A stretch of DNA of 64,000 nucleotides from Pseudomonadales bacterium (GTDB taxonomy: Bacteria; Pseudomonadota; Gammaproteobacteria; Pseudomonadales; Azotimanducaceae), in NCBI GenBank assembly GCA_028281005.1, contig JANQKS010000038.1, positions 1 through 64,000 on the forward strand. Reading direction: 5' to 3'. Numbering within the stretch: position 1 is the first letter of the stretch; each line of letters opens with the position of its first letter. Under the pieces are notes generated by a model. It ran no database searches. It saw nothing but the letters and a program-made list of their open reading frames with translations, and was not told the origin of the DNA. Below, one piece after another: positions 52,436-61,586 of this stretch. The position numbers and the translations under genes were made by a program.

Positions 52436-52492
52436 CACCGCGGAACCTGGTAGGATCTCCCCTGACACATAGAAGTATCTGGGGAGATCTAC

Positions 52493-53623
52493 ATGAAGTC
52501 ACCAATTTGCGACCTGCTGGGCATTGAATTTCCGCTGATCGCCTTTACCCATTGCCGCGATGTGGTGGTAGAGGTGTCCAAGGCCGGTGGTATGGGTGTG
52601 TTGGGCGCCGCCGGTTACGATGCGGACACCCTCGAAATTGAGCTGAATTGGATTGATGAGCACATCGAAGGGAAACCCTACGGCGTTGATCTGATTGCGC
52701 CGACTTCAATGGCCACCAGCGACGACGACACACGTGAGAGTATGGTCGCAAGAGTGCCGGATGAGCATCGCAATTTTGCCCTGAATATTTTGGCCCAGCA
52801 CGGCATCGACGGCGCCGACGTTTACGAAAAAACCCGCGCCGGCATTGCCGGCGGCTTCCTCACTGAAAGCAAGGCAACCAACATCATAGACGTTGCGTTT
52901 GCGCACCCTATTAAGCTGATTGCCAATGCCCTCGGTGTGCCACCCAAGTATATGCTGGAAATGGGTAAGCAACGCGGCGTGGCGGTGGCCGCCTTGGTCG
53001 GTGCCAAAGAACACGCCATCAAACAGGTGGAGGCCGGCGTAGACGTTCTGGTGGTGGCGGGCACCGAAGCCGGCGGGCATTGCGGGGAAGTCAGCACCAT
53101 GGTGTTGGTGCCCGAAGTGGTGCAAGCCGTGCAGGGTCATGACGTTGGCATTTTGGCCGCGGGCGGTATTGTCACTGGTCGGCAAATGGCGGCCTGTATG
53201 GCCATGGGTGCGCATGGCGCTTGGACGGGGTCGATGTGGTTGACTACCACGGAAGCGGAGACGTCACCGGTGGTGAAAGAAAAATACACCCGGGCTTCGT
53301 CGCGGCAAACCGTCCGCTCAAAATACCGTACCGGTAAATACTCACGCCAGCTCCGGTCTGCATGGACGGACGCTTGGGAGGAGGAAGACTCGCCACAGCC
53401 GCTGCCGATGCCACTGATGTCGCTGGTCAGTGAACCGGCCTTGTCGCGGGTGGCAAAGCTGGCCGAAGGCGGCCACTCAGGGGCACGCAACCTGGCAACC
53501 TACTTTGTTGGCCAAGGGGTTGGGTTGATGAACGAAATACAAGATACCCGCACCGTCATGCGCGAATTTATGGAAGATTACCTGCTCGCCACGGAACGCT
53601 TAAGCGCCACGTTAGAGGATTAG
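52493..53623 (+). CDS. Nitronate monooxygenase family flavoprotein
   Basis: FMN-dependent TIM-barrel enzyme of the 2-nitropropane dioxygenase/NMO family, 376 residues. Motifs are ISKAGGMGVLG-like (VEVSKAGGMGVLGAAGYDA), VVAGTEAGGHCGEVSTMVLVPEVVQA and ILAAGGIVTGRQMAACMAMGAHGAWTGS. NMO proteins oxidise nitronates; members in catabolic clusters of actinobacteria may act instead on enoyl-CoA or hydroxylated ring intermediates. The ATG at 52493 has GGGGAG upstream. 57 bp after the CYP153-like gene and 4 bp before the BVMO gene, so it is in this operon. Confidence 0.88.
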   Translation: MKSPICDLLGIEFPLIAFTHCRDVVVEVSKAGGMGVLGAAGYDADTLEIELNWIDEHIEGKPYGVDLIAPTSMATSDDDTRESMVARVPDEHRNFALNILAQHGIDGADVYEKTRAGIAGGFLTESKATNIIDVAFAHPIKLIANALGVPPKYMLEMGKQRGVAVAALVGAKEHAIKQVEAGVDVLVVAGTEAGGHCGEVSTMVLVPEVVQAVQGHDVGILAAGGIVTGRQMAACMAMGAHGAWTGSMWLTTTEAETSPVVKEKYTRASSRQTVRSKYRTGKYSRQLRSAWTDAWEEEDSPQPLPMPLMSLVSEPALSRVAKLAEGGHSGARNLATYFVGQGVGLMNEIQDTRTVMREFMEDYLLATERLSATLED

Positions 53624-53627
53624 AGTG

Positions 53628-55265
53628 ATGTCGCAGCAGCAGGACGAGCCGCAACAGCACGAACCGCAACAGCACGAAGTCATTATCATTGGCGCCGGGG
53701 TATGCGGTATCTACATACTCCACCGCATGTTGGAGCTTGGCGTGGACGCCACGGTGTTAGAAGCCGGCGGCGGGCTCGGCGGCACGTGGTACTGGAATCG
53801 CTACCCGGGGGCGCGCTTCGATTCGGAAAGTTACTCCTACGGCTACTCCTTCAATCAAGAGATTTTGGATGAGTGGAATTGGAGTGAACACTTCGCCGCG
53901 CAACCGGAGACCTTAAGTTATTTGAACTATGTGGCGGACAAGCTGGATGTGCGCCGTCACATGCAGTTTAACTGCCGTGTCAACGCGGCCGCCTTTGACG
54001 AAGACAGTGACACCTGGACAGTGGCGTTGGCGGACGGGCGGCACTTGCGCTGTAACCTGTTATTGACCGCCATCGGCATGTTGTCCGCGGCCACGCTGCC
54101 AAACATAGAGGGCGTGGAAGACTTCCAGGGGCAAGCCTTCCATACCTATTACTGGCCCCAGGATCCCGTCGACTTGGCGGACAAAAAGGTAGCGGTGATT
54201 GGCACCGGCGCCACCGGCGTGCAGGTGATTGGGGAAATTGCCGACAAGGTAGGAGAACTGGTGGTGTATCAGCGCCGCCCCAATTGGTGTGCGCCGCTGC
54301 ATAATGCCGCCATCGACGCGGACACCATGGCGCAGATCAAAGACTCCTACGATGACATCTTCGCCAAATGTGCGGAAACCCCCGGCGGATTCTTGCACGG
54401 TCCGGACCGGCGTAGTTTTGCGGAAGTCCCCGAGGCGGAGCGTCTGGCGTTTTGGGAAGAATTGTACGCCTCGCCTGGATTTGGCATTTGGCTGGGGAAT
54501 TTCCGCGATGTATTGATCGACTTTGAAGTGAACGCGGAGTTCTCCGCGTTTATTGCGGACAAGATCCGCCAGCGGGTTGATGACCCGGCGGTGGCGGACA
54601 AACTCATCCCCAAAGACCATGGCTTCGGCAGCCGCCGGGTGCCCATGGAAACCCGCTACTACGAAGCGTACAACCGGCCCAATGTCACCTTGGTGGATTT
54701 GAACGATACGCCGATCGAGCGCATCACCTCCGAGGGTGTAAAAACCAGTGATCAGCAGCGGGCGTTTGACATCATTGTTTACGCCACCGGCTTTGACGCC
54801 ATTACCGGTGCTTTTGATCGGATTGACATCACCGGTGTTGGTGGCGAGAAACTGGCTGACAAGTGGCGCGACGGGCCCATCACGTACCTCGGGGTGGCAG
54901 TGGCGGGGTTTCCTAACCTATTAACCCTGGCTGGCCCCCAAGGTGCTTCTGTATCGTCTAATTTCCCGCCGAACATTGAGTACGCGGTGAATTGGGCCAC
55001 CACTTTGATTGCCCAACTGCGTGCGCGTGGGTGTCAACGCATAGAAACCACGGAAGCCGCGGAGGCGATGTGGATAGAAGAGATTAAGTCCGGCTACGAA
55101 GGTTCGCTTTTGGCCACGGCCAAATCGTGGTTTACCGGCTACAACTCGAACGTAGAGGGGCACGACAAGATGCGTTATCTCATGTATCTGCTCGGTTCAC
55201 CCAAATACCGCCAACGGTTAGACACCGTGGCAGAACAAGGTTATGAAGGATTTACCATTCAATGA
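53628..55265 (+). CDS. Type I Baeyer-Villiger monooxygenase
   Basis: FAD- and NADPH-dependent monooxygenase of 545 residues (ATG at 53628; a GTG lies at 53625). The first dinucleotide motif is IIIGAGVCGIYIL, the second is AVIGTGATGVQVIG, and between them is the fingerprint F-Q-G-x3-H-x3-W-P (FQGQAFHTYYWP), which matches the type I BVMO consensus FxGxxxHxxxW[PD]. Known type I BVMOs convert ketones to esters or lactones. The N terminus has a 15-bp tandem repeat coding PQQHE twice. Next gene overlaps by 4 bp and encodes a lactonase-like protein, which points to lactone formation then opening. Confidence 0.93.
   Translation: MSQQQDEPQQHEPQQHEVIIIGAGVCGIYILHRMLELGVDATVLEAGGGLGGTWYWNRYPGARFDSESYSYGYSFNQEILDEWNWSEHFAAQPETLSYLNYVADKLDVRRHMQFNCRVNAAAFDEDSDTWTVALADGRHLRCNLLLTAIGMLSAATLPNIEGVEDFQGQAFHTYYWPQDPVDLADKKVAVIGTGATGVQVIGEIADKVGELVVYQRRPNWCAPLHNAAIDADTMAQIKDSYDDIFAKCAETPGGFLHGPDRRSFAEVPEAERLAFWEELYASPGFGIWLGNFRDVLIDFEVNAEFSAFIADKIRQRVDDPAVADKLIPKDHGFGSRRVPMETRYYEAYNRPNVTLVDLNDTPIERITSEGVKTSDQQRAFDIIVYATGFDAITGAFDRIDITGVGGEKLADKWRDGPITYLGVAVAGFPNLLTLAGPQGASVSSNFPPNIEYAVNWATTLIAQLRARGCQRIETTEAAEAMWIEEIKSGYEGSLLATAKSWFTGYNSNVEGHDKMRYLMYLLGSPKYRQRLDTVAEQGYEGFTIQ
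53649..53678. repeat. 15-bp exact tandem repeat at BVMO N terminus
   Basis: CCGCAACAGCACGAA twice, coding the duplicated PQQHE stretch at residues about 8-17. It is outside the conserved FAD fold, so copy variation would be tolerated. Confidence 0.9.
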
Positions 55266-56161
55266 ATATTGTTGCTGAAGGTCTGCAGTTTCCCGAAGGG
55301 CCTATCGCCATGGAAGATGGCAGCGTGGTGCTGGTAGAGATCGCCCGCGGCACCCTGTCCCGGGTGCAACCGGACGGTACGGTAGAGGTGGTCGCTGAGC
55401 TGGGTGGTGGTCCCAACGGCGCCGCGATTGGGCCGGATGGCGCCTGTTATGTATGTAACAACGGCGGGATGATGTTTCACCGCAGCGGCCAGGGTTTGCT
55501 GTTTCCCGGCGCGCAGCCCGAGGACTATATCGGTGGGCGTATCCAACGTGTCGATTTGGCCACCGGCGCTTTTGAAACGGTCTACGATGCGTGTCATGGC
55601 ATTGGCTTACGAGGCCCCAACGACATCGTGTTTGATGTCCAAGGCGGGTTTTGGTTTACCGATCACGGCAAGCACCGCGCCCGGGAGCGTGATATTACCG
55701 GGGTGTTTTACGCCAAAGCTGACGGCAGCTACATCGAAGAAGCGATCTTCCCGCTGGAAGGGCCCAACGGGATTGGCTTAAGTCCCGATGAAAAGACGCT
55801 GTATGTGGCGGAAACGGTGCCGGGCCGCCTGTGGGCGTTTGACATACCGAGCCCCGGCAGCGTTGATCTGGTCAGCAAACGTATGCTGGCGCTGTTGCCT
55901 GACTACCACATGTTTGATTCCCTGGCGGTAGATGCCGAAGGTAATGTCTGTGTGGCCACCATCATTACCGGTGGGGTCACCATTCATTCTCCCGATGGTG
56001 AACGGGCCAAGCTGGTGCCCATGCCGGATCGCGTGACCACAAACATCTGTTTCGGTGGTGAGAGTTTGCAAACCGCCTATGTCACCCTTTCTACCACTGG
56101 GAAATTGGCGGCGGTGGAATGGGAAACACCCGGGTTGCCGCTTAACTTTTTAAACAAGTAG
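55262..56161 (+). CDS. SMP-30/gluconolactonase-like lactonase
   Basis: Six-bladed beta-propeller protein of 299 residues. Family hallmarks are LQFPEGPIAMEDGSVVLVEI, the GRIQRVDLATG repeat-like stretch, RGPNDIVFDVQGGFWFTDHGK and GPNGIGLSPDEKTLYVAET, with the metal ligands Glu, Asn and Asp in the usual positions (E12 region, N119 region, D218 region by pattern). Such enzymes hydrolyse lactones. ATG at 55262 overlaps the BVMO stop by 4 bp, indicating translational coupling. Together they would turn a cyclic ketone into a hydroxy acid. Confidence 0.9.
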   Translation: MNIVAEGLQFPEGPIAMEDGSVVLVEIARGTLSRVQPDGTVEVVAELGGGPNGAAIGPDGACYVCNNGGMMFHRSGQGLLFPGAQPEDYIGGRIQRVDLATGAFETVYDACHGIGLRGPNDIVFDVQGGFWFTDHGKHRARERDITGVFYAKADGSYIEEAIFPLEGPNGIGLSPDEKTLYVAETVPGRLWAFDIPSPGSVDLVSKRMLALLPDYHMFDSLAVDAEGNVCVATIITGGVTIHSPDGERAKLVPMPDRVTTNICFGGESLQTAYVTLSTTGKLAAVEWETPGLPLNFLNK

Positions 56162-56191
56162 ATGGTGTGATGTAAGGCAGCGGTCAGCGTC

Positions 56192-57538
56192 GTGACCAAA
56201 CAGATTTTACTCAACGCGTTTGCCATGAATTGCATGGCGCATCAATCCGCCGGCTTATGGCGCCATCCGCGGGACCGTTCGCGGGAATACTACAGACTCG
56301 ACTATTGGCTGGACCTGGCGCGTACCCTTGAGCGCGGCTTGTTTGACGGTTTGTTTCTCGCTGATGTCACCGGAGTATATGACGTCTATAAGGGTTCACC
56401 GGCGGCGGCGCTGCGCAGCGGCATGCAGGTGCCGACCAACGATCCTTTTTCCATTGTTCCAGCCATGGCTACGGTGACCGAGCACCTTTCCTTTGGTATT
56501 ACTGGCTCTATCCCCTACGAACCGCCTTATGCCTTTGCTCGCCGCATGTCGACTTTGGATCACTTGACGCAAGGTCGCGTGGCGTGGAATGTAGTGACGG
56601 GTTATTTGGACTCGGCGGCCAAGGGGTTAGGGCAAACCCAGCAGACGGCGCACGATACCCGCTACGACATTGCCGATGAATACATGCAGGTGATGTACAA
56701 GCTGTGGGAGGGCAGCTGGCAGGATGACGCGGTGGTATACGACAAAGACCAAGGCGTGTTTGCCGATCCAGACAAAGTGCATGAAGTCACTCACGACGGC
56801 GACTATTTCCAGCTGCAAGCGCTACATTTGTGTGAACCGTCGCCGCAACGATCTCCGGTCATTTTCCAGGCCGGCAGTTCAGTCAAGGGGCAGGCGTTTG
56901 CCGCGCGTCATGCAGAATGCGTGTTTATCGCTTCAAACCAAGTGAGCGGCGCCGCCGGCATGGTGCAAAGCTTACGCCAGCAGGCCAAAGCCGCAGGCCG
57001 CCAGCCTGAAGATTTAAAAATTTTTGCTTTGCTGGGGGTGGTGTTGGATGACACGGATGCATTGGCCGCGGCGAAATTTGCCGATTATCAACAATATGGT
57101 CTGGTGGACGGTGCGTTGGCGCTCATGTCGGGCTGGAGTGGCATCGATCTTGGCCAGTTTGGTTTGCAAGACAAAGCGGAAGACTTAAGCAGCCAAGCCT
57201 TACAGTCCGCGTTAAAAGGATTGGGTCGCCGCAGTGTGGGTGAATGGGCTGAGTTTCTGATGGTCGGCGGCGGCGCCACGGTGTTAACCGGCGCACCCGC
57301 CACGGTAGCCGACGAGATGCAGCGCTGGATCACCGAAGCCGATGTAGATGGCTTTAATGTGGCCTACACGGTGATGCCCGAGTGTTTTGAAGATTTTGTG
57401 CGGCTTTTGGTGCCGGAGCTGCAGAACCGAGGGTTGTACAAAAGCAGTTATAGCGCCGGATCCATGCGGCAGAAGTTGTTTGGGCGCGGCGACCGCCTTG
57501 GCCCCACCCACCCAGCGGCGAGTTTTCGTCGCCTCTGA
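56192..57538 (+). CDS. FMN-dependent monooxygenase (NtaA/SnaA/DszA type, LLM class)
   Basis: Luciferase-like flavoprotein of 448 residues. It begins with GTG at 56192 and has the NtaA/DszA-type pattern: MTKQILLNAFAMNCMAHQS, WLDLARTLERGLFDGLFLADVTGVYDVY, FGITGSIPYEPPYAFARRMSTLDHLTQGRVAWNVVTGYLDSAA and SPVIFQAGSSVKGQAFAARHAECVF. Members use FMNH2 from a separate reductase to oxidise dibenzothiophene, nitrilotriacetate, pristinamycin and other substrates; no flavin reductase gene is present here. It is last in the AraC-CYP153-NMO-BVMO-lactonase run, 30 bp after the lactonase gene. Substrate unknown. Confidence 0.9.
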   Translation: MTKQILLNAFAMNCMAHQSAGLWRHPRDRSREYYRLDYWLDLARTLERGLFDGLFLADVTGVYDVYKGSPAAALRSGMQVPTNDPFSIVPAMATVTEHLSFGITGSIPYEPPYAFARRMSTLDHLTQGRVAWNVVTGYLDSAAKGLGQTQQTAHDTRYDIADEYMQVMYKLWEGSWQDDAVVYDKDQGVFADPDKVHEVTHDGDYFQLQALHLCEPSPQRSPVIFQAGSSVKGQAFAARHAECVFIASNQVSGAAGMVQSLRQQAKAAGRQPEDLKIFALLGVVLDDTDALAAAKFADYQQYGLVDGALALMSGWSGIDLGQFGLQDKAEDLSSQALQSALKGLGRRSVGEWAEFLMVGGGATVLTGAPATVADEMQRWITEADVDGFNVAYTVMPECFEDFVRLLVPELQNRGLYKSSYSAGSMRQKLFGRGDRLGPTHPAASFRRL

Positions 57539-57571
57539 TAGACGAGACTGATCGTCGAGAAAGATGGCTGA

Positions 57572-57597
57572 GACAGACGAACGGGACAGATGAACGA
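57572..57597. repeat. 13-bp tandem duplication across the kinase start codon
   Basis: GACAGACGAACGG and GACAGATGAACGA, with a weaker third unit GACGGACGATAAG (57598-57610). The ATG at 57590 lies inside unit two. Confidence 0.75.
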
Positions 57598-60349
57598 GAC
57601 GGACGATAAGCTGCGGGATCAGCTAAAAACATCCGGTGGGCTGGATGTGCTTAATGATCTGGCACCGGTTATCGATTTAAGCGGTGAGCGCGTGGGCGAC
57701 TACGTGGTGGGTGAGTTGCTTGGCGAAGGCGGCATGGCTCGAGTGTTTCGCGGCCGCCGGGCGGATGGTCAATTTGACAAGGAAGTCGCCATCAAGTTGG
57801 TGCTGCATGATTCCGGCGAAGACAAATTCAGCGAATTAGTGCGTCGTGAGCGCCAGATATTGGCCGGTTTAAATCATCCCGGTATTGCCCAGCTGTTTGA
57901 TTCCGGCGTCACCGACGGTGGATTTCCGTACATGGTGATGGAGCTGGTGGAAGGCACGCCGGCGGATCAATACTGTCGCGACCATATACTCAACACCGCC
58001 GCCCGTGTGGCGCTGGCCATACAAATAGCCGAAGCCGTAGGGCACGCCCACAGCCATCTGGTGGTGCACCGGGATATCAAACCCTCCAACGTTCTGGTGA
58101 CGGTGGACGGCCAGCCCAAACTGCTGGACTTTGGCATTGCCAAATGGCTGCAAAGCGAAGACGAAGCCGCCACCCGCACTCAGGCGCTGACCCCAGGCTT
58201 TGCCAGTCCAGAGTTGATGCTGGGCCACGCCATCAGCATTCGCAGCGATGTTTACCAACTGGGATTGTTGCTGTTGCACATGCTTGCCGATCATCCCCTG
58301 GAACAGGAAAGTTGGGCGGATGCCGTGGTGCGGGTGTCCAGAGGTGGGGCGCTGCGCTTTAACCGCGCCGTGGTGGCTGAACTGCCCGGTGATTTATGGA
58401 TGGTGATCGAAAAGTGCCTGCGTCAGGATGTTGAGCAGCGCTACCCGGACGTTAATGCCCTGTGTGCAGATTTGCGCCGCTATCTCCAAGGTTACCCGGT
58501 AGAAGCCCGAGCCCCATCGCCGTTATATCACGTGGGGAAATTTGTACGACGAAATAGGATGCCGGTGTCTTTGGTCAGCAGTGCGCTATTGGCCTTAGCA
58601 GCGGCCACTGTGTGGTATGTGTTGGAAGTGACCAGTGCGCGCGAGTTGGCCGAGCGCCGGGCGGAAACCGCCAGCCGTGTAACAAGTACACTCACCCGAT
58701 TTATCAACGACACCTTTACGCAGTTGATTCGCGAAAGCGCGGCGGTGAATCGTGACGGACCGTCACAGTTTATACGCGCCTCCTTAGCCAACACCGCCAA
58801 GGTATTGGAAGCTGATCTGGCCTTAGAACCCGAGGCGCAAGCCCAGGCCCTCGGTGTACAAGGTTCGTTGGAGCAACTGCTTGGCGATGTGGAGGCGGCT
58901 GAACGCACCCATCTTCGCAGGCTGGAGTTGCTCGATGCGACGCAGCCTAGTCTGCTTCTGGAGACCCACTTGGATTTGGTCCACCTCTACAGCCAAGCGA
59001 ATGATATACAGGTGGCGCGGCAAGAGCTTGCGGCAGCCGAGCAGCAAGCCGCATCGTTTGTGCTCAATGATACGGAGCGTCTGGATTTGTTGAGTGCGCA
59101 AGCGGCGTTTGCTGCCCAAAATGGTGATTTTGAGCGGGCCAATGTGCATTACGGTGAGGTTGCCACGCTGTTGGAAAGCACCGACGAGGTGGCCGTGTTG
59201 CCGCGGCTGCGCAGCTACGCAACCTTAGCCAGCCACAATAGCGCACAGAGCAACTTTGAAGAGACGCTGAATTGGTCGGCGCGTGCCATTGAGCTGGCGG
59301 AAGATGCGCTGTCGCCGGATTCTTATGAATTAATACAACCTCTGCAGGCTGCAGGATGGGCGCATCGCATGGCGGGGGAGTTTGATCAGGCACTTAGTTA
59401 CCAGCAACGCGCACTGGATTTGGCCCTTGCCAACTTTGGTCCGGTGCACCCGGAGGTTGCCGATCTGCACAATGCCATGGGCGCCATTCGATACAGTTTG
59501 CAAGAGATGGATGTAGCAGTTGATCACTTCCTGGCCAGTCTGGACGTCAGCCGGCAACTGTTCGGCGAGCGCCACCTTAACGTTGCCGGTAATCACTCTA
59601 ACGTTGGGCTTGTGCTGCTGTACGGCGGCCGAGTGGCGGAAGCTGTAGAACACTACCAAACCAGCATTGGTATCGCCCGTGAATTGGGCAGTCAGGGTGA
59701 ACGCGCGTTGGCCACGGTGTTGCGCAACATGGCATATGTCCGCAGCCTGATGGGTGAATGGCAACAGGCTGAGGCGACTTATGAAGAAGCGTTGGCAGTA
59801 CGCCAACGTGTGTTCGGTGACGATAGCAGCCTGGCACGGGAGGCGATGATCTACTTCTCCGAGTTCTTAAGCGACCGTGGCCAGCATGTGCGCGCCGCGG
59901 CTTTGTTCGAGCAAGGCATCAGCGGCATGCGGGCCGAATCGCCGGCTGATGATGTGGGCCTAAAATCTTGGGAAGTGATGGCTTGGAAGATTGTCCTGGC
60001 GCAAGGTGATGAACAGCGTGCACGGCAGATGTTGGAAGAAAAAGTGGTCTACTCCGGCGAGCAGATAGAGTACCGCTCGATTTTCAGCACCTTCGAACTG
60101 ACGGAACTCGCGCAATTGTGTTTGCGCTTAAACGACCTCATTTGCGCCGAGCAGAAGTTAACCCAGGCCGAAGCAGGGGTTGAGATTGCGCCGCAGCATG
60201 CGCACGCCCTTTTTCATGCAGCGGTGCGTGCGCAGCTGCTCAAGCGGCAAGGGCAGACCCAAGCCGCGGCCCAGTTGGCGGCGGCTACGCGGGCTAAGGT
60301 GCTGGCGCACTATCCCTTGCGCAATGATCTGTTGGCGTTGTTGAAATGA
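57590..60349 (+). CDS. Hanks-type Ser/Thr protein kinase with TPR-like C-terminal region
   Basis: A 919-residue membrane-anchored kinase. The catalytic domain (about residues 35-300) has the Gly-rich loop GEGGMARVFRG, the ATP-binding Lys69 in VAIKLV, the HRD motif HRDIKPSNVLV (Asp162) and DFG (D180-F-G). A single transmembrane helix follows (about 323-343, VSLVSSALLALAAATVWYVL). The C-terminal half consists of tetratricopeptide-like helical repeats (for example EYSQANDIQ-type and GEFDQALSYQQRALDLALANFG, DVAVDHFLASLDVSRQLFG, GRVAEAVEHYQTSIGIARELG) which probably bind partner proteins. Adjacent VOC and GNAT-PHA genes are on both sides. It is a likely signalling protein. Confidence 0.93.
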   Translation: MNETDDKLRDQLKTSGGLDVLNDLAPVIDLSGERVGDYVVGELLGEGGMARVFRGRRADGQFDKEVAIKLVLHDSGEDKFSELVRRERQILAGLNHPGIAQLFDSGVTDGGFPYMVMELVEGTPADQYCRDHILNTAARVALAIQIAEAVGHAHSHLVVHRDIKPSNVLVTVDGQPKLLDFGIAKWLQSEDEAATRTQALTPGFASPELMLGHAISIRSDVYQLGLLLLHMLADHPLEQESWADAVVRVSRGGALRFNRAVVAELPGDLWMVIEKCLRQDVEQRYPDVNALCADLRRYLQGYPVEARAPSPLYHVGKFVRRNRMPVSLVSSALLALAAATVWYVLEVTSARELAERRAETASRVTSTLTRFINDTFTQLIRESAAVNRDGPSQFIRASLANTAKVLEADLALEPEAQAQALGVQGSLEQLLGDVEAAERTHLRRLELLDATQPSLLLETHLDLVHLYSQANDIQVARQELAAAEQQAASFVLNDTERLDLLSAQAAFAAQNGDFERANVHYGEVATLLESTDEVAVLPRLRSYATLASHNSAQSNFEETLNWSARAIELAEDALSPDSYELIQPLQAAGWAHRMAGEFDQALSYQQRALDLALANFGPVHPEVADLHNAMGAIRYSLQEMDVAVDHFLASLDVSRQLFGERHLNVAGNHSNVGLVLLYGGRVAEAVEHYQTSIGIARELGSQGERALATVLRNMAYVRSLMGEWQQAEATYEEALAVRQRVFGDDSSLAREAMIYFSEFLSDRGQHVRAAALFEQGISGMRAESPADDVGLKSWEVMAWKIVLAQGDEQRARQMLEEKVVYSGEQIEYRSIFSTFELTELAQLCLRLNDLICAEQKLTQAEAGVEIAPQHAHALFHAAVRAQLLKRQGQTQAAAQLAAATRAKVLAHYPLRNDLLALLK

Positions 60350-60403
60350 ACCTAAGAAAGCAAGATAAAATAGCCGCTACCACTAATCAGGAGGATTTCC
60401 CCG

Positions 60404-60943
60404 ATGGCACTGAACGAAAAGTTTGAGCTGCGTGGCATTAACCACTTAGCCCTAGTGTGCAAAGACATGAAACGCACCGTGGATTTCTACGAAGGTGTGT
60501 TGGGCATGCCGCTCATCAAAACCATCAACTTGCCGCACAACTCCGGTCAGCACTTCTTTTTTGACGCCGGCAACGGTGATTCGCTGGCGTTTTTCTGGTT
60601 TCCGGATGCGCCGGACAGCCAGCCTGGCGTAACCCACCCGGCGCACATGATTGGCGAAGGTTCGCTCACCACGGCGCATGCCTCTATGAATCACGTGGCC
60701 TTTGATGTGAGCGTAGACAAAATAGATGAGTATCAGCAGAAACTAGAAGCCGCTGGCATCAAGGTGACGCCGGTGGTGAATCACGATGACTCCGAAACCC
60801 AAGCCAGCATGACCTTGACGGATTCCACCTTTGTGCGCTCGATTTACTTTTTAGACCCCGATGGCATCATGTTGGAGTTTGCCGCCTGGACACGCGAGCT
60901 GGACGAACGTGATGTCAACGCTGAACCCATGGCGGCGGTGTAG
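60404..60943 (+). CDS. VOC family (glyoxalase-like) protein
   Basis: A 179-residue protein with the vicinal-oxygen-chelate fold. The pattern RGINHLALVCKDMKRTVDFYEGVLGMPLIKTINLP is the usual first half, and YFLDPDGIMLEFAAWTRELD the second; metal-ligand residues His (NHLAL and NHVAF) and Glu (EFA) are kept. Members are glyoxalases, extradiol dioxygenases or fosfomycin-resistance-like proteins. ATG at 60404 has CAGGAGG 8-10 bp upstream. The 3' end is 12 bp from the hairpin element at 60955. Alone on this strand after the kinase gene; a transcriptional link with it is possible (54 bp). Confidence 0.88.
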   Translation: MALNEKFELRGINHLALVCKDMKRTVDFYEGVLGMPLIKTINLPHNSGQHFFFDAGNGDSLAFFWFPDAPDSQPGVTHPAHMIGEGSLTTAHASMNHVAFDVSVDKIDEYQQKLEAAGIKVTPVVNHDDSETQASMTLTDSTFVRSIYFLDPDGIMLEFAAWTRELDERDVNAEPMAAV

Positions 60944-60954
60944 CCAACCAGCGA

Positions 60955-61002
60955 CTAGGGTGACTCTGAGCTTTTGAGACTTATTCAGAGTAGTCACCCT
61001 AG
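60955..61002. mobile_element. CTAG-bounded hairpin element, copy 3
   Basis: Arm CTAGGGTGACTCTGA, loop GCTTTTGAGACTTAT, arm TCAGAGTAGTCACCCTAG (3 extra bases in the right arm). It is the reverse orientation of copy 1 with the same loop core. Right-hand CTAG (60999-61002) supplies the stop codon of the GNAT gene. It lies in the convergent spacer between the VOC and GNAT genes and could act as a terminator as well. Confidence 0.65.
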
Positions 61003-61586
61003 TACATGTCGTTGAGGCCGTAGGCTTCCATCTGGGCGGCAAACGCTTCTACATCGTGGCTTAAGATTACGATGTCGTGTTTGGCGCCTTGTTGGTCTTG
61101 GACGTGGTCTTTAAGCAGCGCTTCCGCGGTGAAACCCATTTCTTCAAACACCGCGATGGCGGCGGTTTGATCCGGCGTCATCTGGGCTGTGAGTTTCTGT
61201 AAACCGAGGCCTAACGCCAACAGAAAACTCTCTTGTATCAGCACACGGCCTAAGCCACGCTCTTTGCCTGCCGGTCCTACCAACACGCGCAGCTCACCCA
61301 CGTGAGGTGACCAACTGTGTTTGTCGACCACCACCGCGCTGCAACCCAGCATATCGTCACCATCGCGGGCAATGAGGCTGGTGATTTCACCGCTTTCGAT
61401 CTGCGCCGCCCAGGCGGACAACACCTTGGGTTGGGTGATGTCCCGGCGTAAAAACAACAAATCATGGCCGGGCAGCCTATTGGCAAATGCCAACACCTCT
61501 TCTTCCATGCCAGCACCCATCAAATCAAGGGTGGCATTGCCGTCCCTGATCTCCACCGTACGCGGATAGCGTGTGGATTCACTCAT
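60999..61586 (-). CDS. GNAT-family acetyltransferase-like protein
   Basis: A 195-residue protein from the ATG at 61586, which overlaps the stop of phaC by 4 bp (ATGA). The GNAT fold is recognised by SLIARDGDDMLGCSAVVVDKHSWSP, then VGELRVLVGPAGKERGLGRVLIQESFLLALG (acetyl-CoA-binding RGLGR-like loop) and IAVFEEMGFTAEALLKDHVQD. The substrate is unknown; the link with PHA genes suggests a regulatory or metabolic role. The stop is provided by the hairpin element, so the native C terminus may have been changed. Confidence 0.85.
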   Translation of the reverse strand: MSESTRYPRTVEIRDGNATLDLMGAGMEEEVLAFANRLPGHDLLFLRRDITQPKVLSAWAAQIESGEITSLIARDGDDMLGCSAVVVDKHSWSPHVGELRVLVGPAGKERGLGRVLIQESFLLALGLGLQKLTAQMTPDQTAAIAVFEEMGFTAEALLKDHVQDQQGAKHDIVILSHDVEAFAAQMEAYGLNDMY

